Shown in pieces: positions 1 through 10,910 of a stretch of 64,000 bases of DNA. The DNA comes from Rhizobium sp. CC-YZS058. GTDB taxonomy: Bacteria > Pseudomonadota > Alphaproteobacteria > Rhizobiales > Rhizobiaceae. Position 1 is the stretch's first letter. Every line of letters starts with the position of its first letter. Made by a program: the position numbers and the translations under genes. Below the pieces are notes generated by a model that saw only the letters and a list, made by a program, of their open reading frames with translations, did no database searches and had not been told where the DNA came from. The DNA is taken from contig NZ_JAYESJ010000001.1 of assembly GCF_034720595.1 (NCBI RefSeq), positions 2,072,001-2,136,000 of the forward strand. Direction: 5' to 3'.

Positions 1-1695
1 GCGGCCGATGTCTTCCACCTGGCGGACGATCGTGTCCGTGCACTGGTCGAAGACGGTCCGGTCCTCCTGGTCGATCTGCTTGCCGTAGCGGCGCTTCAGC
101 CGTTCGGCGGAGAGCTGGATCGGCGTCAGCGGGTTCTTGATCTCGTGTGCGATGCGGCGCGCCACATCCGCCCAGGCGGTCGAGCGCTGGGCGATGACGA
201 GATCGGTGATGTCATCGAGCGTGATGACCCAAGACTGCTTGGCGTCGGTCGATTCCTCGCGCGTCACCTGCACATTGAGCGTGCGCTCCTTGCCGTTCCG
301 CATGATGTTGATCTGCTTGCGGAAGTCGCTGCGCGGCCGGCTCTCGGCCTCTGTCAGCACCTCGTCGATCTCCGGTGCGATGTCGCTCAGGCGCTCGCCG
401 ACGATGTCGAGCGCATGCCGGGCGAGGAAATCCTCCGACGACGGATTGGCGATGGTGATGCGACGATCGTCCTCGACACCGATCACGGCCGCGGTCACGC
501 CCGACAGCACCGCTTCGATGAAGCGGCGGCGATGGTCCATCTCGTCGCGGGCTTCGAGGATTTCGTCACGCTGGCTGCGGATCTGGGCGATCATCTTGTT
601 GAAGGTGCGCGACAGCGAACCAACGTCGCCATCCACCGTGTGCACGGGCACGACGACATTGAGGTTGCCGGTCGCCACACTGTCGGCAGCGCTGATCAGC
701 AGGCGGATCGGCCGGACGATCCGGTCGGCAACCGCAATCGCCGCCCAGATCGCGGCAAGCAGAACGATCAGCGCGAAGCCCAGATAGAGAACGCCGAAGG
801 CGATCTGCAGCGAGGTGCGGCCGGCGGCGAGGTTGCGGTATTCGGCAACATTCTCCTCCATCAGCCGCATGGAGTTCATGACCTTCGGATCGACGGTGCG
901 CACCGTGTAGAGATAGGCGCCGGCGATGTTTTCGAGCGGGATCACCGCGCCGACGAGATTGGTGATGCCGGGCGGGATCAGCGTCGGCTGGCCGGAGACG
1001 GTGCTGGCCAGCGCATCGCGCGGAATGGCCGGAAGCGGGCGGTCGGTCGGGATATCGGCCTGCAGGATCGCGCTGCCGTCGCCACGCACCAGAAAGGCGC
1101 CCAGCATGCCGCGGGCGCGGGCCTGCCGGGTCATCAGCTCGGTGAAGCCGGTGCGGTCGAGGCTATAGAGCTGGCGGTTGCGTTCCAGATCATTGGCCAT
1201 GGAGGCGGTCTGGCCCTGCAGATAGCTGGCATTCTCCAGCACATAGGCCTGGGCGACATCGATCGAGGAGCGCACGATCGATTGGGTGCGCAGCGAGAAC
1301 CAGCGGTCCAGCCCGACATCGAGCGTGATCGAGGCGAAGATCGCCACCAGAATCGCGGGGGTAATGGCGACGATCGAGAACAGCGCCACGATGCGCACAT
1401 GCAGGCGGGCCGCGGCCCGGCCCTTGCTGCGCGCCCGCATCAGCCGCATGATTTCACGCGTGATGAGATAGATGAGCCCGATCACGAAGACCGCATTCAC
1501 GGTCGCGGACGCGATCACGATATTGGTCTCGGGCTTGATCGGCGTCAGGCCGAGTAGGACGAGGAGCGAGATGATGGCGCAGATCAGCGCGCCGCTGGCG
1601 AGCACCAGACCCGGCAGCGCAAAGGAGGCGCGCCGGTCGTATCCGGCCGTCGTCCCCTCGTCCTTCGCCATCGGCATGATCAGCCCTTCGGCCAT
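1..1695 (-). CDS. ntrY: Nitrogen regulation sensor histidine kinase NtrY (partial, 3' end outside window)
   Basis: Membrane sensor kinase of the NtrY/NtrX two-component pair, which controls nitrogen and redox responses together with NtrBC. The first 565 codons are present. Hydrophobic segments lie near residues 20-70 and 85-120 and again around 290, where a HAMP-type linker starts. A PAS-like region follows, then the HisKA phosphoacceptor motif with His at about residue 517. The ATP-binding domain and stop lie beyond base 1. The ATG at 1695 is the most upstream of three in-frame ATGs (1695, 1677, 1671), so the exact start is not settled. It follows ntrC in the same direction, the usual rhizobial order dusB-ntrB-ntrC-ntrY-ntrX. 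Confidence 0.93.
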   Translation of the reverse strand, partial: MAEGLIMPMAKDEGTTAGYDRRASFALPGLVLASGALICAIISLLVLLGLTPIKPETNIVIASATVNAVFVIGLIYLITREIMRLMRARSKGRAAARLHVRIVALFSIVAITPAILVAIFASITLDVGLDRWFSLRTQSIVRSSIDVAQAYVLENASYLQGQTASMANDLERNRQLYSLDRTGFTELMTRQARARGMLGAFLVRGDGSAILQADIPTDRPLPAIPRDALASTVSGQPTLIPPGITNLVGAVIPLENIAGAYLYTVRTVDPKVMNSMRLMEENVAEYRNLAAGRTSLQIAFGVLYLGFALIVLLAAIWAAIAVADRIVRPIRLLISAADSVATGNLNVVVPVHTVDGDVGSLSRTFNKMIAQIRSQRDEILEARDEMDHRRRFIEAVLSGVTAAVIGVEDDRRITIANPSSEDFLARHALDIVGERLSDIAPEIDEVLTEAESRPRSDFRKQINIMRNGKERTLNVQVTREESTDAKQSWVITLDDITDLVIAQRSTAWADVARRIAHEIKNPLTPIQLSAERLKRRYGKQIDQEDRTVFDQCTDTIVRQVEDIGR

Positions 1696-1831
1696 GTCCG
1701 CCCTCGCCCACCGCACGGCCCGCAGTCGCAGGTGCCGTGCGTGCCGCTCCCGGTCGCCGGCTCAACGCGCGCTGCGGAGACACCCGCCGCCGTCGTCAAA
1801 CCCGCTCCACCATTTTCAACGCACTTCCCAC

Positions 1832-1851
1832 TGTGCTGCTTAAGCAACACA
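1832..1851. promoter_or_regulatory. 20-bp imperfect palindrome between ntrC and ntrY
   Basis: The sequence TGTGCTGCTTAAGCAACACA is a dyad with one mismatched pair (C against A). It lies in the 189-bp gap between the ntrC stop and the ntrY start, about 140 bp upstream of ntrY. There is no T-run on either side, so an operator is more likely than a terminator. It does not match the NtrC consensus half-site. The bound protein is unknown. Confidence 0.35.
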
Positions 1852-1884
1852 ATGTGGCGGAAATGCAACGGTGCGGCCGCGTTG

Positions 1885-3339
<1,455 letters not shown>

Positions 3340-3344
3340 CGGCG

Positions 3345-4490
3345 TTATCCTTTTGCGGTCGTAAGGTCAGAGTCCTCGGCGGTCGGGCCCTTGGAGGCCG
3401 GCATGAGGACACGGAAGGTCGTTCGATGGGTCTGGCTGTCGCATTCGACGATGCCGCCATGGCCGCCGATGATCTTGGCCACCAGCGCCAGGCCCAGGCC
3501 GGAGCCGTTCGTCTTGGTGGAGATGAAGGGATCGAAGAGATGCGGCAGCAGGTCGGGCGGCACACCGGGGCCGTTGTCATGCACGCAGAATTCGAGCGGC
3601 AGCGAGATCTTTTCCCGCGTTCCCGCGACCGAAAGCCGGATGCCGGGTCGATAGGCGGTCGTCAGCTGGATCTCGCCGTCGGCTTTGTCGCCAATGGCTT
3701 CGGCGGCGTTCTTCACCAGGTTCAGGAACACCTGCACCAGCTGGTCGCGGTTGGCATAGACCGGCGGCAGGGAGGGGTCGTAGTTTTCGGTGATGCGGAT
3801 CTTGCGCGCAAACCCGGCGCGGGCAAGCGCCTTCACATGGTCGAGCACCGAATGGATGTTGACCGGCTGGCGATCGACGGGCCGCTCGTCGGAGAACACC
3901 TCCATCCGGTCGACCAGCGAGACGATGCGGTCTGTCTCGTCGCAGATCAGCCGTGTCAGCGCGCGATCTTCGTCGGACACGGCGGTTTCCAGCAGTTGCG
4001 CCGCGCCGCGAATGCCCGAGAGCGGATTTTTGATCTCATGCGCCAGCATGGAGGCAAGGCCGGTGACCGAACGGGCGGCGGCGCGATGCGTCAGCTGCCG
4101 GTCGATCTTGTCGGCCATCGAGCGTTCCTGGAACACGATGACCACCGAGCCCGGCTCGGACAGAACCGGCGCCACATAGAGGTCGACCAGCTTGTCGGCG
4201 CCGAGCCGCGGTGACGAGAGATCGACGCGGTATTCGTTGACGGCCGCCCGGCGCTCGCGCACCTGGTCGATCAGCGTTAGGAGCGGGCTGCCGAAGGGAA
4301 TGAAGGCGCTGATATTGTGGCGTGCCAGATAGGTGGCGCTTGCTCCGAAAAAGGCCTCTGCCTCCCAATTGGCGAAGACCACGAGCCCCGTCTCGTTGAC
4401 GAGAACGACGGGGTTCTGGATGGCGTTCAACACCGCCATCGGCAAGGCGTTCTTCTTGTCGTCCTCGCCGCTCTTGGCTCCTGCGCTCAT
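3345..4490 (-). CDS. ntrB: Nitrogen regulation sensor histidine kinase NtrB
   Basis: Soluble bifunctional kinase/phosphatase acting on NtrC; in this family its activity is set by PII proteins. Length is 381 aa. An N-terminal PAS domain (about 20-120) is followed by HisKA with the phosphoacceptor in [10 protein letters not shown] (His151) and a HATPase domain with N-box NAAEAI, DNGPGVP and a glycine-rich GSGLGLALV loop. No membrane segment is seen. The start overlaps the dusB stop as ATGA (4487-4490), which points to translational coupling. Confidence 0.97.
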   Translation of the reverse strand: MSAGAKSGEDDKKNALPMAVLNAIQNPVVLVNETGLVVFANWEAEAFFGASATYLARHNISAFIPFGSPLLTLIDQVRERRAAVNEYRVDLSSPRLGADKLVDLYVAPVLSEPGSVVIVFQERSMADKIDRQLTHRAAARSVTGLASMLAHEIKNPLSGIRGAAQLLETAVSDEDRALTRLICDETDRIVSLVDRMEVFSDERPVDRQPVNIHSVLDHVKALARAGFARKIRITENYDPSLPPVYANRDQLVQVFLNLVKNAAEAIGDKADGEIQLTTAYRPGIRLSVAGTREKISLPLEFCVHDNGPGVPPDLLPHLFDPFISTKTNGSGLGLALVAKIIGGHGGIVECDSQTHRTTFRVLMPASKGPTAEDSDLTTAKG

Positions 4491-5497
4491 GCTGCCCTCG
4501 CTTCTGAGTCTGCGTTCGGCGCATGCGCCGACGGGGCGGCCTCGAGCGCCTCCATCAGCCGTGCAAGCGCAACGCGGTGATCGGTCGCCGTCAGCACCGG
4601 CCCCTTTGCAGCGTCCGGCGCAAAGCGGTCCATGTACCAGCCAAGATGCTTGCGGGCGTGGCGCAGCCCGGTTTCAATGCCGTAGAAGCCGAGCATCATC
4701 TCGTAATGTTCCGCGATCAGCTCCAGGCGCTCGCGTCCCTCCGGCGCCTGTCCGGCGCTGGCGAGCACGCCTGCATGCCAGGGACGCCCCTGTGCGCCGC
4801 GGCCGACCATAACGGCATCGGCGCCGGAGACGCGCAGGATCTCCGCGGCATCCGCCTCGCTCTCCACATCGCCATTGGCGATCAGCGGGATCGAGATGGC
4901 GTCGCGGACCGCCCGGATTGCCGGCCAATCAGCACGGCCGGTATAGAACTGCATGCGGGTGCGGCCGTGGATCGTCACCAGCCTGATCCCGGCCGCTTGC
5001 GCCCGGCGGGCGATCTCGGGTGCATTGATCGTGGTGTCATCCCAGCCGAGCCGCATCTTCAGAGTCACGGGAATGCGCACCGCCTTCACCGTTGCCTCGA
5101 TCAGCGAGAGTGCGTGATCCGGATCGCGCATGAGAGCCGAGCCCGAATAGCCGCCGGTGACCTTCTTGGCGGGGCAGCCCATGTTGATATCGATGAGATC
5201 GGCGCCCTGATCCTCGACGATACGCGCTGCCTGCGCCATCCAGTGGGCCTCGCGACCGGCGAGCTGCACCATGTGCGGGCGGATGCCGGCGCCTTTCAGG
5301 CGCGCCCAACTCTCGCCGGCATTGCCCACCAGCTCCCGGCTCGCCACCATCTCGGTGACCACCAGGCCGGCACCATGGCGCCAGGCCAGCTGGCGGAAGG
5401 GCAGATCGGTGACCCCCGACATTGGCGCCAGCACGACGCGGTTGCGAAGCGTGATGCCCGCGACATCCAAAGGCGATGACAAATTCGGCACGGTCAC
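4487..5497 (-). CDS. dusB: tRNA-dihydrouridine synthase DusB (NifR3)
   Basis: FMN enzyme that reduces uridine to dihydrouridine in the D-loop of tRNAs. Length is 336 aa. The N-terminus has the family signature [14 protein letters not shown], and NMGCPAKKV near residue 100 carries the catalytic Cys. The central KMRLGWD and later ANGDVES motifs belong to the TIM barrel. In rhizobia it is the first gene of the ntrBC operon and was long called nifR3. The upstream gap is shared with divergent ispDF and is probably where the operon promoter and NtrC autoregulation sit. Confidence 0.96.
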   Translation of the reverse strand: MTVPNLSSPLDVAGITLRNRVVLAPMSGVTDLPFRQLAWRHGAGLVVTEMVASRELVGNAGESWARLKGAGIRPHMVQLAGREAHWMAQAARIVEDQGADLIDINMGCPAKKVTGGYSGSALMRDPDHALSLIEATVKAVRIPVTLKMRLGWDDTTINAPEIARRAQAAGIRLVTIHGRTRMQFYTGRADWPAIRAVRDAISIPLIANGDVESEADAAEILRVSGADAVMVGRGAQGRPWHAGVLASAGQAPEGRERLELIAEHYEMMLGFYGIETGLRHARKHLGWYMDRFAPDAAKGPVLTATDHRVALARLMEALEAAPSAHAPNADSEARAA

Positions 5498-5723
5498 GTG
5501 ATTATCTTTCAGGCAAACGACTGTCCTGCACCATTTTTAGCCAGCAGCTCGCAGGTTGCCAAGCGGATTCCGTTGCCGCAATGCAAGATTTTCTCAAGAC
5601 TGCTGAAAATGCGAGCGCTTTGCGCGGAAGCACGCAAAAGACTTGGATGCGAGGACGACCTTATGGCGCAAATCCGGCGTCCGCGCTACACCCGCGGGGA
5701 GACCAGGAACAAGGATCGGCGGC
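5498..5723. promoter_or_regulatory. Divergent intergenic region dusB-ntrBC / ispDF
   Basis: A 226-bp gap between divergently transcribed genes, so it must hold promoters for both. On the plus strand 5527-5533 reads TGCACCA, identical to the left half of the enterobacterial NtrC consensus. The expected right half (TGGTGCA) four bases further is not conserved. No clear hairpin and no credible small gene were found. The ispDF ribosome binding site AAGGA is near 5710-5714. Confidence 0.5.
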
Positions 5724-6962
5724 GTGGCAGAGAATGAGGTGAGCGAGATTCGGCTCGGGGTGGTGATCGTGGCAGCCGGGCGCGGCGAGCGGGCTGGTGC
5801 CTCGGTGGAAGGGCCGAAGCAGTATCGCCGCATCGGCGGCCGCCCGGTGCTGAGCCACACGCTCGACGCCCTCACCCGGTGGGGCAAGGCCGACCTCATC
5901 GTCACCGTGATCCACCCGGACGATGGGGCGCTCTACGACGAGGCTCTCCGCCAAAGCGAGGGCGGGGCGGAGTGCCTCACCGTCTTCGGCGGCAGCACCC
6001 GTCAGGCCTCCGTTCTCGCCGGTCTCGAAGCGCTGGCCGCCCGCGGCCTCAGCCATGTCTTCATCCAGGATGCCGTTCGCCCCTTCATCGACGCCGCTTT
6101 GCTCGACCGCTGCCTGGCGCCGCTTACGGGAGGCGCGGTGGCCGTCCTGCCGGCCATCGCGGTTGCCGACACGCTGAAACGCGCCCAGTTCGGATCAGAC
6201 GCAGAGAGCCCGCTCGTCGGCGAAACGGTGTCGCGCGAGGGGCTCTACGCGGCGCAGACACCGCAGGCCTTCGACCTCAAGCTTATCCTCGGCGCACATC
6301 GGGACGCGGCAAGTTCCGGCCGGACCGACTTTACCGACGATGCCTCGATCGCCGAATGGGCCGGGCTGCCGGTCGTGCTGGTCGAGGGATCGGTCGACAA
6401 TCGAAAACTGACCGTGAAGAGGGATATTTCCATGGCCGACGAGATGCTGAGCCGCGAACGCCCAGTTCTGCCCGATATCCGCACCGGCAATGGCTATGAC
6501 GTTCACCGTCTGGTCGAGGGCGATGGCGTGACCCTGTGCGGCGTGTTCCTGCCGCATGACCAGGCGCTGCTCGGCCATTCCGATGCCGATGTCGCCCTGC
6601 ACGCGCTGACCGATGCCCTGCTCGCCACCTGCGGGGCCGGCGATATCGGTGATCATTTCCCGCCCTCCGATCCGCAATGGCGCGGCGCGCCCTCGCGAAT
6701 CTTCCTCGACCATGCGGCCCGCCTGGTGCGCGAGAAGGGCGGCACGATCCTGAACGCCGATATCTCGCTGATCGCCGAAGCGCCGAAGATCGGCCCGCAC
6801 CGACAGGCAATGCGCGAAGCGCTCTCCACCATGCTTGAGATTTCGCTCGACCGCTGTTCGGTCAAGGCGACCACGAACGAAGCGATCGGCTTCGTCGGGC
6901 GACGCGAGGGCATCGCCGCCATCGCGACCGCCAGCGTTCTCTACCAGAGGCCTGCCGAATGA
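5724..6962 (+). CDS. ispDF: Bifunctional IspD/IspF isoprenoid enzyme
   Basis: Fusion of two steps of the methylerythritol phosphate route to isopentenyl diphosphate: 4-diphosphocytidyl-2-C-methylerythritol synthase (IspD) and 2-C-methylerythritol 2,4-cyclodiphosphate synthase (IspF). The IspD half carries AAGRGERAG and QDAVRPF. The IspF half begins near RTGNGYDVH and has the metal-binding DVH, GHSDADV and [11 protein letters not shown] motifs. The GTG at 5724 is chosen because AAGGA sits about 10 bases upstream. It gives 412 aa, close to other fused proteins. An ATG at 5643 would add 27 residues with no family character. The stop overlaps the next start (ATGA), so it is coupled to cinA. Confidence 0.95.
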   Translation: MAENEVSEIRLGVVIVAAGRGERAGASVEGPKQYRRIGGRPVLSHTLDALTRWGKADLIVTVIHPDDGALYDEALRQSEGGAECLTVFGGSTRQASVLAGLEALAARGLSHVFIQDAVRPFIDAALLDRCLAPLTGGAVAVLPAIAVADTLKRAQFGSDAESPLVGETVSREGLYAAQTPQAFDLKLILGAHRDAASSGRTDFTDDASIAEWAGLPVVLVEGSVDNRKLTVKRDISMADEMLSRERPVLPDIRTGNGYDVHRLVEGDGVTLCGVFLPHDQALLGHSDADVALHALTDALLATCGAGDIGDHFPPSDPQWRGAPSRIFLDHAARLVREKGGTILNADISLIAEAPKIGPHRQAMREALSTMLEISLDRCSVKATTNEAIGFVGRREGIAAIATASVLYQRPAE

Positions 6963-7465
6963 GCTTGTTTCCGACCGAGATCGAAAGCCTGGTCCGCGTG
7001 CTTCTCGACACCCTCGCGGCCAGGGACCTGACCGTGGCGACCGCCGAGTCCTGCACGGGCGGGCTGATCGCCGCGGCGCTGACCGAGATCGCCGGATCGT
7101 CCAAGGTCGTTGATCGCGGCTTCGTCACCTATTCCAACCAGGCAAAGCAGGACATGCTCGGCGTTCGCGCCGAGACGCTGGCCGCCGTCGGCGCGGTATC
7201 GCGGCAGACAGCGGAAGAGATGGCGCGCGGCGCGCAGTCCCGTTCGGGCGCCAGCCTGACCGTCGCCGTCACCGGCATTGCCGGGCCCGGGGGCGGCAGC
7301 GCGGAAAAGCCGGTGGGGTTGGTTCACCTCGCCGCCGCCAGCCGCACCCGCCTGATCCACCGGGAGATGCGCTATGGCGATCTCGGGCGAACCGAAATCC
7401 GGCTCGCCACGCTCCGCACCGCGCTTACGCTTCTTATCGAGCTTGCCGAGCTCCCTCAGGCGTAG
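6959..7465 (+). CDS. CinA C-terminal domain protein, nicotinamide-nucleotide amidase
   Basis: A stand-alone 168-aa CinA C-terminal domain, the PncC-type amidase that turns nicotinamide mononucleotide into nicotinate mononucleotide and ammonia in NAD salvage. Family motifs visible are [10 protein letters not shown] near residue 30 (active-site Ser), YSNQAK, and [10 protein letters not shown] in the second half. The N-terminal MoCF-like domain of full CinA is absent, as in many proteobacteria. It overlaps ispDF by four bases. Its 3' end overlaps the convergent COQ10-like gene by 10 bp. Confidence 0.92.
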   Translation: MSLFPTEIESLVRVLLDTLAARDLTVATAESCTGGLIAAALTEIAGSSKVVDRGFVTYSNQAKQDMLGVRAETLAAVGAVSRQTAEEMARGAQSRSGASLTVAVTGIAGPGGGSAEKPVGLVHLAAASRTRLIHREMRYGDLGRTEIRLATLRTALTLLIELAELPQA

Positions 7466-7902
7466 ACGGTATCGGCCCGCTTCTCGAAGGCTTCGGCGAA
7501 CATCCGGAAGGCGCGGTCGAACATCGAGCCCATCAGCGCGCCGAGAATGCGGCTCTTGAACTCGTAGTCGATGAAGAAGTGGACCGCGCAGCGCCCCTCG
7601 CCCTCCCCCTCGAATCGCCAGCGATTGTCGAGGTAGCGGAAGGGACCGTCGATATATTTGACATCGATCGTGCGTTCCGAGCGGTTGAGCAGCACCTGGG
7701 TGGTGAAGGTTTCCCGCACCGCCTTGTAGCCCACCGTCATATCGGCAAGCAGCAGTTCCTTGCCGTCCCGCTCCTTGCGGGACCGCACGGTCAGCGCCTC
7801 GCAGAGCGGCAGGAATTCGGGATAACGTTCCACATCGGCCACGAGGTCGAACATCTGCTCGGGCGAGTGCTGGACGATACGTTTCGTTTCAAACTTGGGC
7901 AT
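7456..7902 (-). CDS. COQ10/RatA-like START-domain protein
   Basis: A 148-aa SRPBCC/START-fold protein. The COQ10 signature is clear: HSPEQMFDLVADVERYPEF at the N-terminus, then SRVxxR-like strands and a C-terminal helix (FRMFAEAFEKRAD). Eukaryotic COQ10 binds coenzyme Q and supports respiration; E. coli RatA was reported as a ribosome-association toxin. In alphaproteobacteria the gene usually follows lipA and a quinone role is likelier, which is inference. Here lipA and this gene are separated by about 3 kb of accessory genes. Confidence 0.9.
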   Translation of the reverse strand: MPKFETKRIVQHSPEQMFDLVADVERYPEFLPLCEALTVRSRKERDGKELLLADMTVGYKAVRETFTTQVLLNRSERTIDVKYIDGPFRYLDNRWRFEGEGEGRCAVHFFIDYEFKSRILGALMGSMFDRAFRMFAEAFEKRADTVYA

Positions 7903-7989
7903 GCCAGCCAGTTAGTCGGGACAGGTGATCAGATCAAGCAGCCGCGCCGTTTCGCCGCGACTTTTTGCTGGTTGCGTTTCCGTGCGTGC

Positions 7990-9051
7990 TCAGGGGATGA
8001 GCCGATCGGCGCGCAGGCTTTCGAACAGACGGATGAAGGCCTCGTCCGTCGCCTGATAGTCGAGAAAGCCGAGACGGCGGCTCTTCGACATGTCGGTGAC
8101 GACCTCGATCGGCCGCCCCAGATCCGCATCCGTATGCCAGGGCGAGACCAGCCGGGTGATGTCGGGCTCTGCAAGGCCATAGCGCTGCGCCATGTCCCGC
8201 CAGACCGGCGCGTCCTCGGCCATCTGGCGTTCGAGCGGCTGAACGGTGCCGTCGAAGGCCGCAGCTTCGAGCCCGAACCAGGTGGCAATGCGCTCCCACA
8301 TCCACTTCCAGCGGAAAACATCGCCATTGACGACGTTGAAGTCCTCGTTGGCGGCGGACGGCGTCGTCGCCGCCCAGACAAGGTGCCGCCCGAGCAGCGA
8401 CGCATCGGTCATGTCCGTCAGCCCGTTCCACTGGATCGCGACGCCGGGAAAGCGGAACGGGCGCCCGGTTTCCTTGCAGATCGCCGCATAGACGGCGAGC
8501 GTGGTGCCCATATTCATCGCATTGCCGACCGCCTTGCCGACGATGGTGTGCGGCCGATGCACGCTCCAGGTGAAGCCATCCCGCTGCGCCGCGGCAAAGA
8601 CCTCGTCTTCCTGCGCGTAGTAGAAATTCTCCACCTCAAGCCGCCCCTGCTCCTCCCGAAACGGGGTCTGGGGCAGCACGCCTTTTCCATAGGCCTCGAA
8701 CGGACCGAGATAGTGCTTGAGGCCGGTGACGAGAGCGACATGGCGGACAGACCCGGCACCGGAGAGAACCTGCAGCAGGTTGCGCACCATGGCGCCATTG
8801 ACGCGGATGTTCTCGGCTTCCGTCTGTTGCCTGAGCCAAGTCGAGAGAAAGACATGGGTCGGCGCGATGTCGGACAAGGCGGCCTTCAGCGAGCCCGGAT
8901 CAAGGAGATCCGCGGACACGGGCTTGACCCGTCCTTGCGCGAGAGGCTTGCGCGCCAGCCCGAAGACCTCCCAGCCGGCATCGTCGAGTATCCGGGCGGT
9001 CGCACTGCCGACGATGCCGCTGGCGCCGACGATCAAAGCTCTGTTGGTCAT
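7990..9051 (-). CDS. PRISE-type NAD(P)H enone reductase (atypical SDR)
   Basis: A 353-aa atypical short-chain reductase of the PRISE group (progesterone 5-beta-reductase/iridoid synthase-like), which reduces activated C=C bonds of enones. The N-terminal nucleotide site is GASGIVGSATA. The diagnostic PRISE motifs are GLKHYLGPFE with Lys112 and NFYYAQEDEVF with Tyr145, followed by WSVHRPHTIVG. Physiological substrate is unknown in bacteria. It lies with a PhyH-type dioxygenase between the COQ10-like gene and lipA, genes usually adjacent in rhizobia, so it is probably an insertion. Its ribosome binding site is in a hairpin at 9055-9074. Confidence 0.88.
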   Translation of the reverse strand: MTNRALIVGASGIVGSATARILDDAGWEVFGLARKPLAQGRVKPVSADLLDPGSLKAALSDIAPTHVFLSTWLRQQTEAENIRVNGAMVRNLLQVLSGAGSVRHVALVTGLKHYLGPFEAYGKGVLPQTPFREEQGRLEVENFYYAQEDEVFAAAQRDGFTWSVHRPHTIVGKAVGNAMNMGTTLAVYAAICKETGRPFRFPGVAIQWNGLTDMTDASLLGRHLVWAATTPSAANEDFNVVNGDVFRWKWMWERIATWFGLEAAAFDGTVQPLERQMAEDAPVWRDMAQRYGLAEPDITRLVSPWHTDADLGRPIEVVTDMSKSRRLGFLDYQATDEAFIRLFESLRADRLIP

Positions 9052-9054
9052 GAT

Positions 9055-9074
9055 GTCTCCTGTCAGAAGGAGAC
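9055..9074 (-). promoter_or_regulatory. Hairpin containing the Shine-Dalgarno of the PRISE reductase gene
   Basis: Read on the minus strand, GTCTCCT pairs perfectly with AGGAGAC across a 6-base loop. The 3' arm is the Shine-Dalgarno, and the ATG at 9051 begins three bases after it. Such a fold would hide the ribosome binding site. Whether it forms in vivo, or responds to temperature or a ligand, cannot be told from sequence. Confidence 0.45.
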
Positions 9075-9148
9075 GGATCTAGGCCTCGGCATTCGCTTTG
9101 CCAGCCTCCAATGCTGCAGGGCAGCATCAAGGCCGGGGTGGCGGCCCC

Positions 9149-10201
9149 CTACCGTTTCTCTGCCACGGCATCGCGCGCCTTCACCGCGCCGACGGGGCGC
9201 CAGATCAGGCGTTGCATCTTCAGCTTCACCAGCCAGTCCTCGAAAAACCAGGAGATGACCTCCTTGCGACCGCTGACATAGGGCAGCTTCGCGCTGTCGA
9301 GGCTGGTGAAGGGCAGGAACGGGTTGGGCCGCTGGGAGGCATAGAGCTCCACCCGGATCGAGCGACGGGCGGAGTGACCGCGTGCGTGGAAACCGAAGGT
9401 GTCGCCGACCACCAGCGTATTGGCCGGCACGGCAAACTTGGTCGGCTGCGGCAAGCGCAGGAGTTTGAGCGCCGAGAGCGGAATGCGGAAGGCTCCGCCT
9501 CCCCGCCGCGCCGCCGCCAGCAGGCTCTGCCGCTTGTGCCAGGCAAGCCGGCGCGGGGTCAGCTTGTGCGATCCGGCGACATACGTGAAGGGCCCCTCGT
9601 CTTCCGGCACATCATAGAGGAAATACCAGGCCTTGGCGGTCGAATGGAAGGTATCCATGTGCAGGTCGGTCTGCGGATCCTTGGACCCGGCCGCCGCCGA
9701 GGGTTCGCCGAAGATCGTCTGGATGCTGAGAACCGGCTCGACATCGAAGCCGCCGACATAGCGGATCGGCCCCGTCCAGCGCTCGTCCTTGAGGAAGGCC
9801 GCGAGCGTTGGCGCGTTCTTCAAAACATCCGGTGTGAGCGGAATCCGCCGTGTCACCGCCCCGCCCTCGCGCATCTCCCGCGCCGGCGCCTTCAGAGCCT
9901 CGACCTCGGCGACCAGCTTTGCGAATTCGGCATCCGGCAAGAGATTGCGGCGTTCGATATAGCCGTTTTCGGCAAAGAACGCCCGCTCCTGCGGCGAAAC
10001 GAAACGCTCCAGCTTGCTCCGCCGCCGGGCGGTCACCCGTGCGGCTGCCAGCACGCGCCAGACATGCAGACCCTTGCGGTTCAGCGCCTCGCTGCCCAGC
10101 ACGTCGTTCTTGAAGTCCTTGCGGCCGGTCACGATCTGCAACGCGTGGAGCGGCGTCAGGGCAAGGCCGGCAAGCCGGCTGGAAAGAGTCTTCGTCGTCA
10201 T
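9149..10201 (-). CDS. PhyH-family Fe(II)/2-oxoglutarate dioxygenase
   Basis: A 350-aa protein of the phytanoyl-CoA dioxygenase type. The facial triad is visible: HMD gives His181 and Asp183, and a distal His is in FHARGHS (His272 or His276). The intervening YDVPEDEGPFTYVAGSH block is typical of PhyH proteins. Such enzymes hydroxylate lipids, antibiotics or ectoine; this substrate is unknown. It runs in the same direction as the PRISE reductase with a 97-bp gap, so the two may form a small oxidoreductive unit. The 10202-10309 gap upstream shows no clear signal. Confidence 0.85.
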   Translation of the reverse strand: MTTKTLSSRLAGLALTPLHALQIVTGRKDFKNDVLGSEALNRKGLHVWRVLAAARVTARRRSKLERFVSPQERAFFAENGYIERRNLLPDAEFAKLVAEVEALKAPAREMREGGAVTRRIPLTPDVLKNAPTLAAFLKDERWTGPIRYVGGFDVEPVLSIQTIFGEPSAAAGSKDPQTDLHMDTFHSTAKAWYFLYDVPEDEGPFTYVAGSHKLTPRRLAWHKRQSLLAAARRGGGAFRIPLSALKLLRLPQPTKFAVPANTLVVGDTFGFHARGHSARRSIRVELYASQRPNPFLPFTSLDSAKLPYVSGRKEVISWFFEDWLVKLKMQRLIWRPVGAVKARDAVAEKR

Positions 10202-10309
10202 GATGATTCCGCAGCGCTGAGTGTCTTCACGCGAACTTACTCAATTCTAAGCAGAGGTCCAAGAGGCACGACAGGACGCTTTGAAAACAGGCTTCTCATC
10301 CTTGCGTCC

Positions 10310-10599
10310 TCACATCTCTTCCTGCCAGTTCTCGCGCTGGTGGCGCACGTGAATGACAAGAATACCCTCGCTGCCGTCTTCGCGATAGACGATCAGGTGC
10401 GAGCCGAACGGGTGGATGCGCACAGGCGGATCGATTTCGCGCCGCAGCCGTGCAAGCTTCGGCGATCACTGAGAAGACAGAGGGTGGCTTCCATTTCGCG
10501 GACATAGCGATCAGCCTGCACCCGCCCGAACAGCGCGAGACTGGACCGGTATATCTGGCGAATATCGGCTTCTGCCAGGTTCGAGAGCCGATAGAGCAT
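10310..10599 (-). pseudogene. parE: ParE toxin, interrupted by a single-base frameshift
   Basis: The first 45 codons from ATG 10599 read as a ParE toxin (MLYRLSNLAEADIRQIY...FGRVQADRYVREME). Near base 10465 the frame breaks and the original frame stops at 10393. The remaining ParE sequence continues in the -1 frame (SPKLARLRREIDPPVRIHPF, then VIHVRHQRENWQEEM) to a stop at 10310. Restoring one base gives a 96-aa protein, the normal ParE length. Three bases separate it from the parD stop. Either the toxin is inactivated or the sequence has a one-base error. The break is not in a homopolymer. Confidence 0.85.
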
Positions 10600-10602
10600 G
10601 CG

Positions 10603-10839
10603 CTAGTCTTTGGTCGCCTGCAGCGACTCGAGAATGTCCTGCATGGAGGACGGGCTGATACCGCTTGCCAACCCTTCGTCCACATGATGCTGCATGGACG
10701 CAATAGCCGCGCGCCGATCCCTGTCCTTTTGGATCAGGTCATAAACATAGGTATCCGGATCGCCATAGCGGCCGGAGTCGATAATCTCGTCGATCCAGTC
10801 GATCATCTCGTCTGGAAGCGTGATTCTCAGCACGGTCAT
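10603..10839 (-). CDS. parD: ParD-type antitoxin (ribbon-helix-helix)
   Basis: A 78-aa antitoxin that binds ParE through its C-terminus and DNA through its N-terminal ribbon-helix-helix. The start TVLRITLPDEMIDWIDEII is the beta strand plus helix of the RHH fold; the tail (SSMQDILESLQATKD) is the toxin-binding part. It precedes the broken parE by three bases. The intact antitoxin beside a frameshifted toxin is what decay of a toxin-antitoxin locus would leave. Confidence 0.88.
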   Translation of the reverse strand: MTVLRITLPDEMIDWIDEIIDSGRYGDPDTYVYDLIQKDRDRRAAIASMQHHVDEGLASGISPSSMQDILESLQATKD

Positions 10840-10910
10840 GCGTCACCTCCATGACGAATGAGAGCGCCCGAGCGGACCGGTTTCGTCAAATTTCCAACCC
10901 CGCCAGCCGA

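Noticed and set aside
145..1557. Long plus-strand open frame opposite ntrY
   Set aside because: It is the antisense shadow of ntrY in high-GC DNA: rich in Arg, His and Asp with no motif, while the minus strand encodes a clear kinase.
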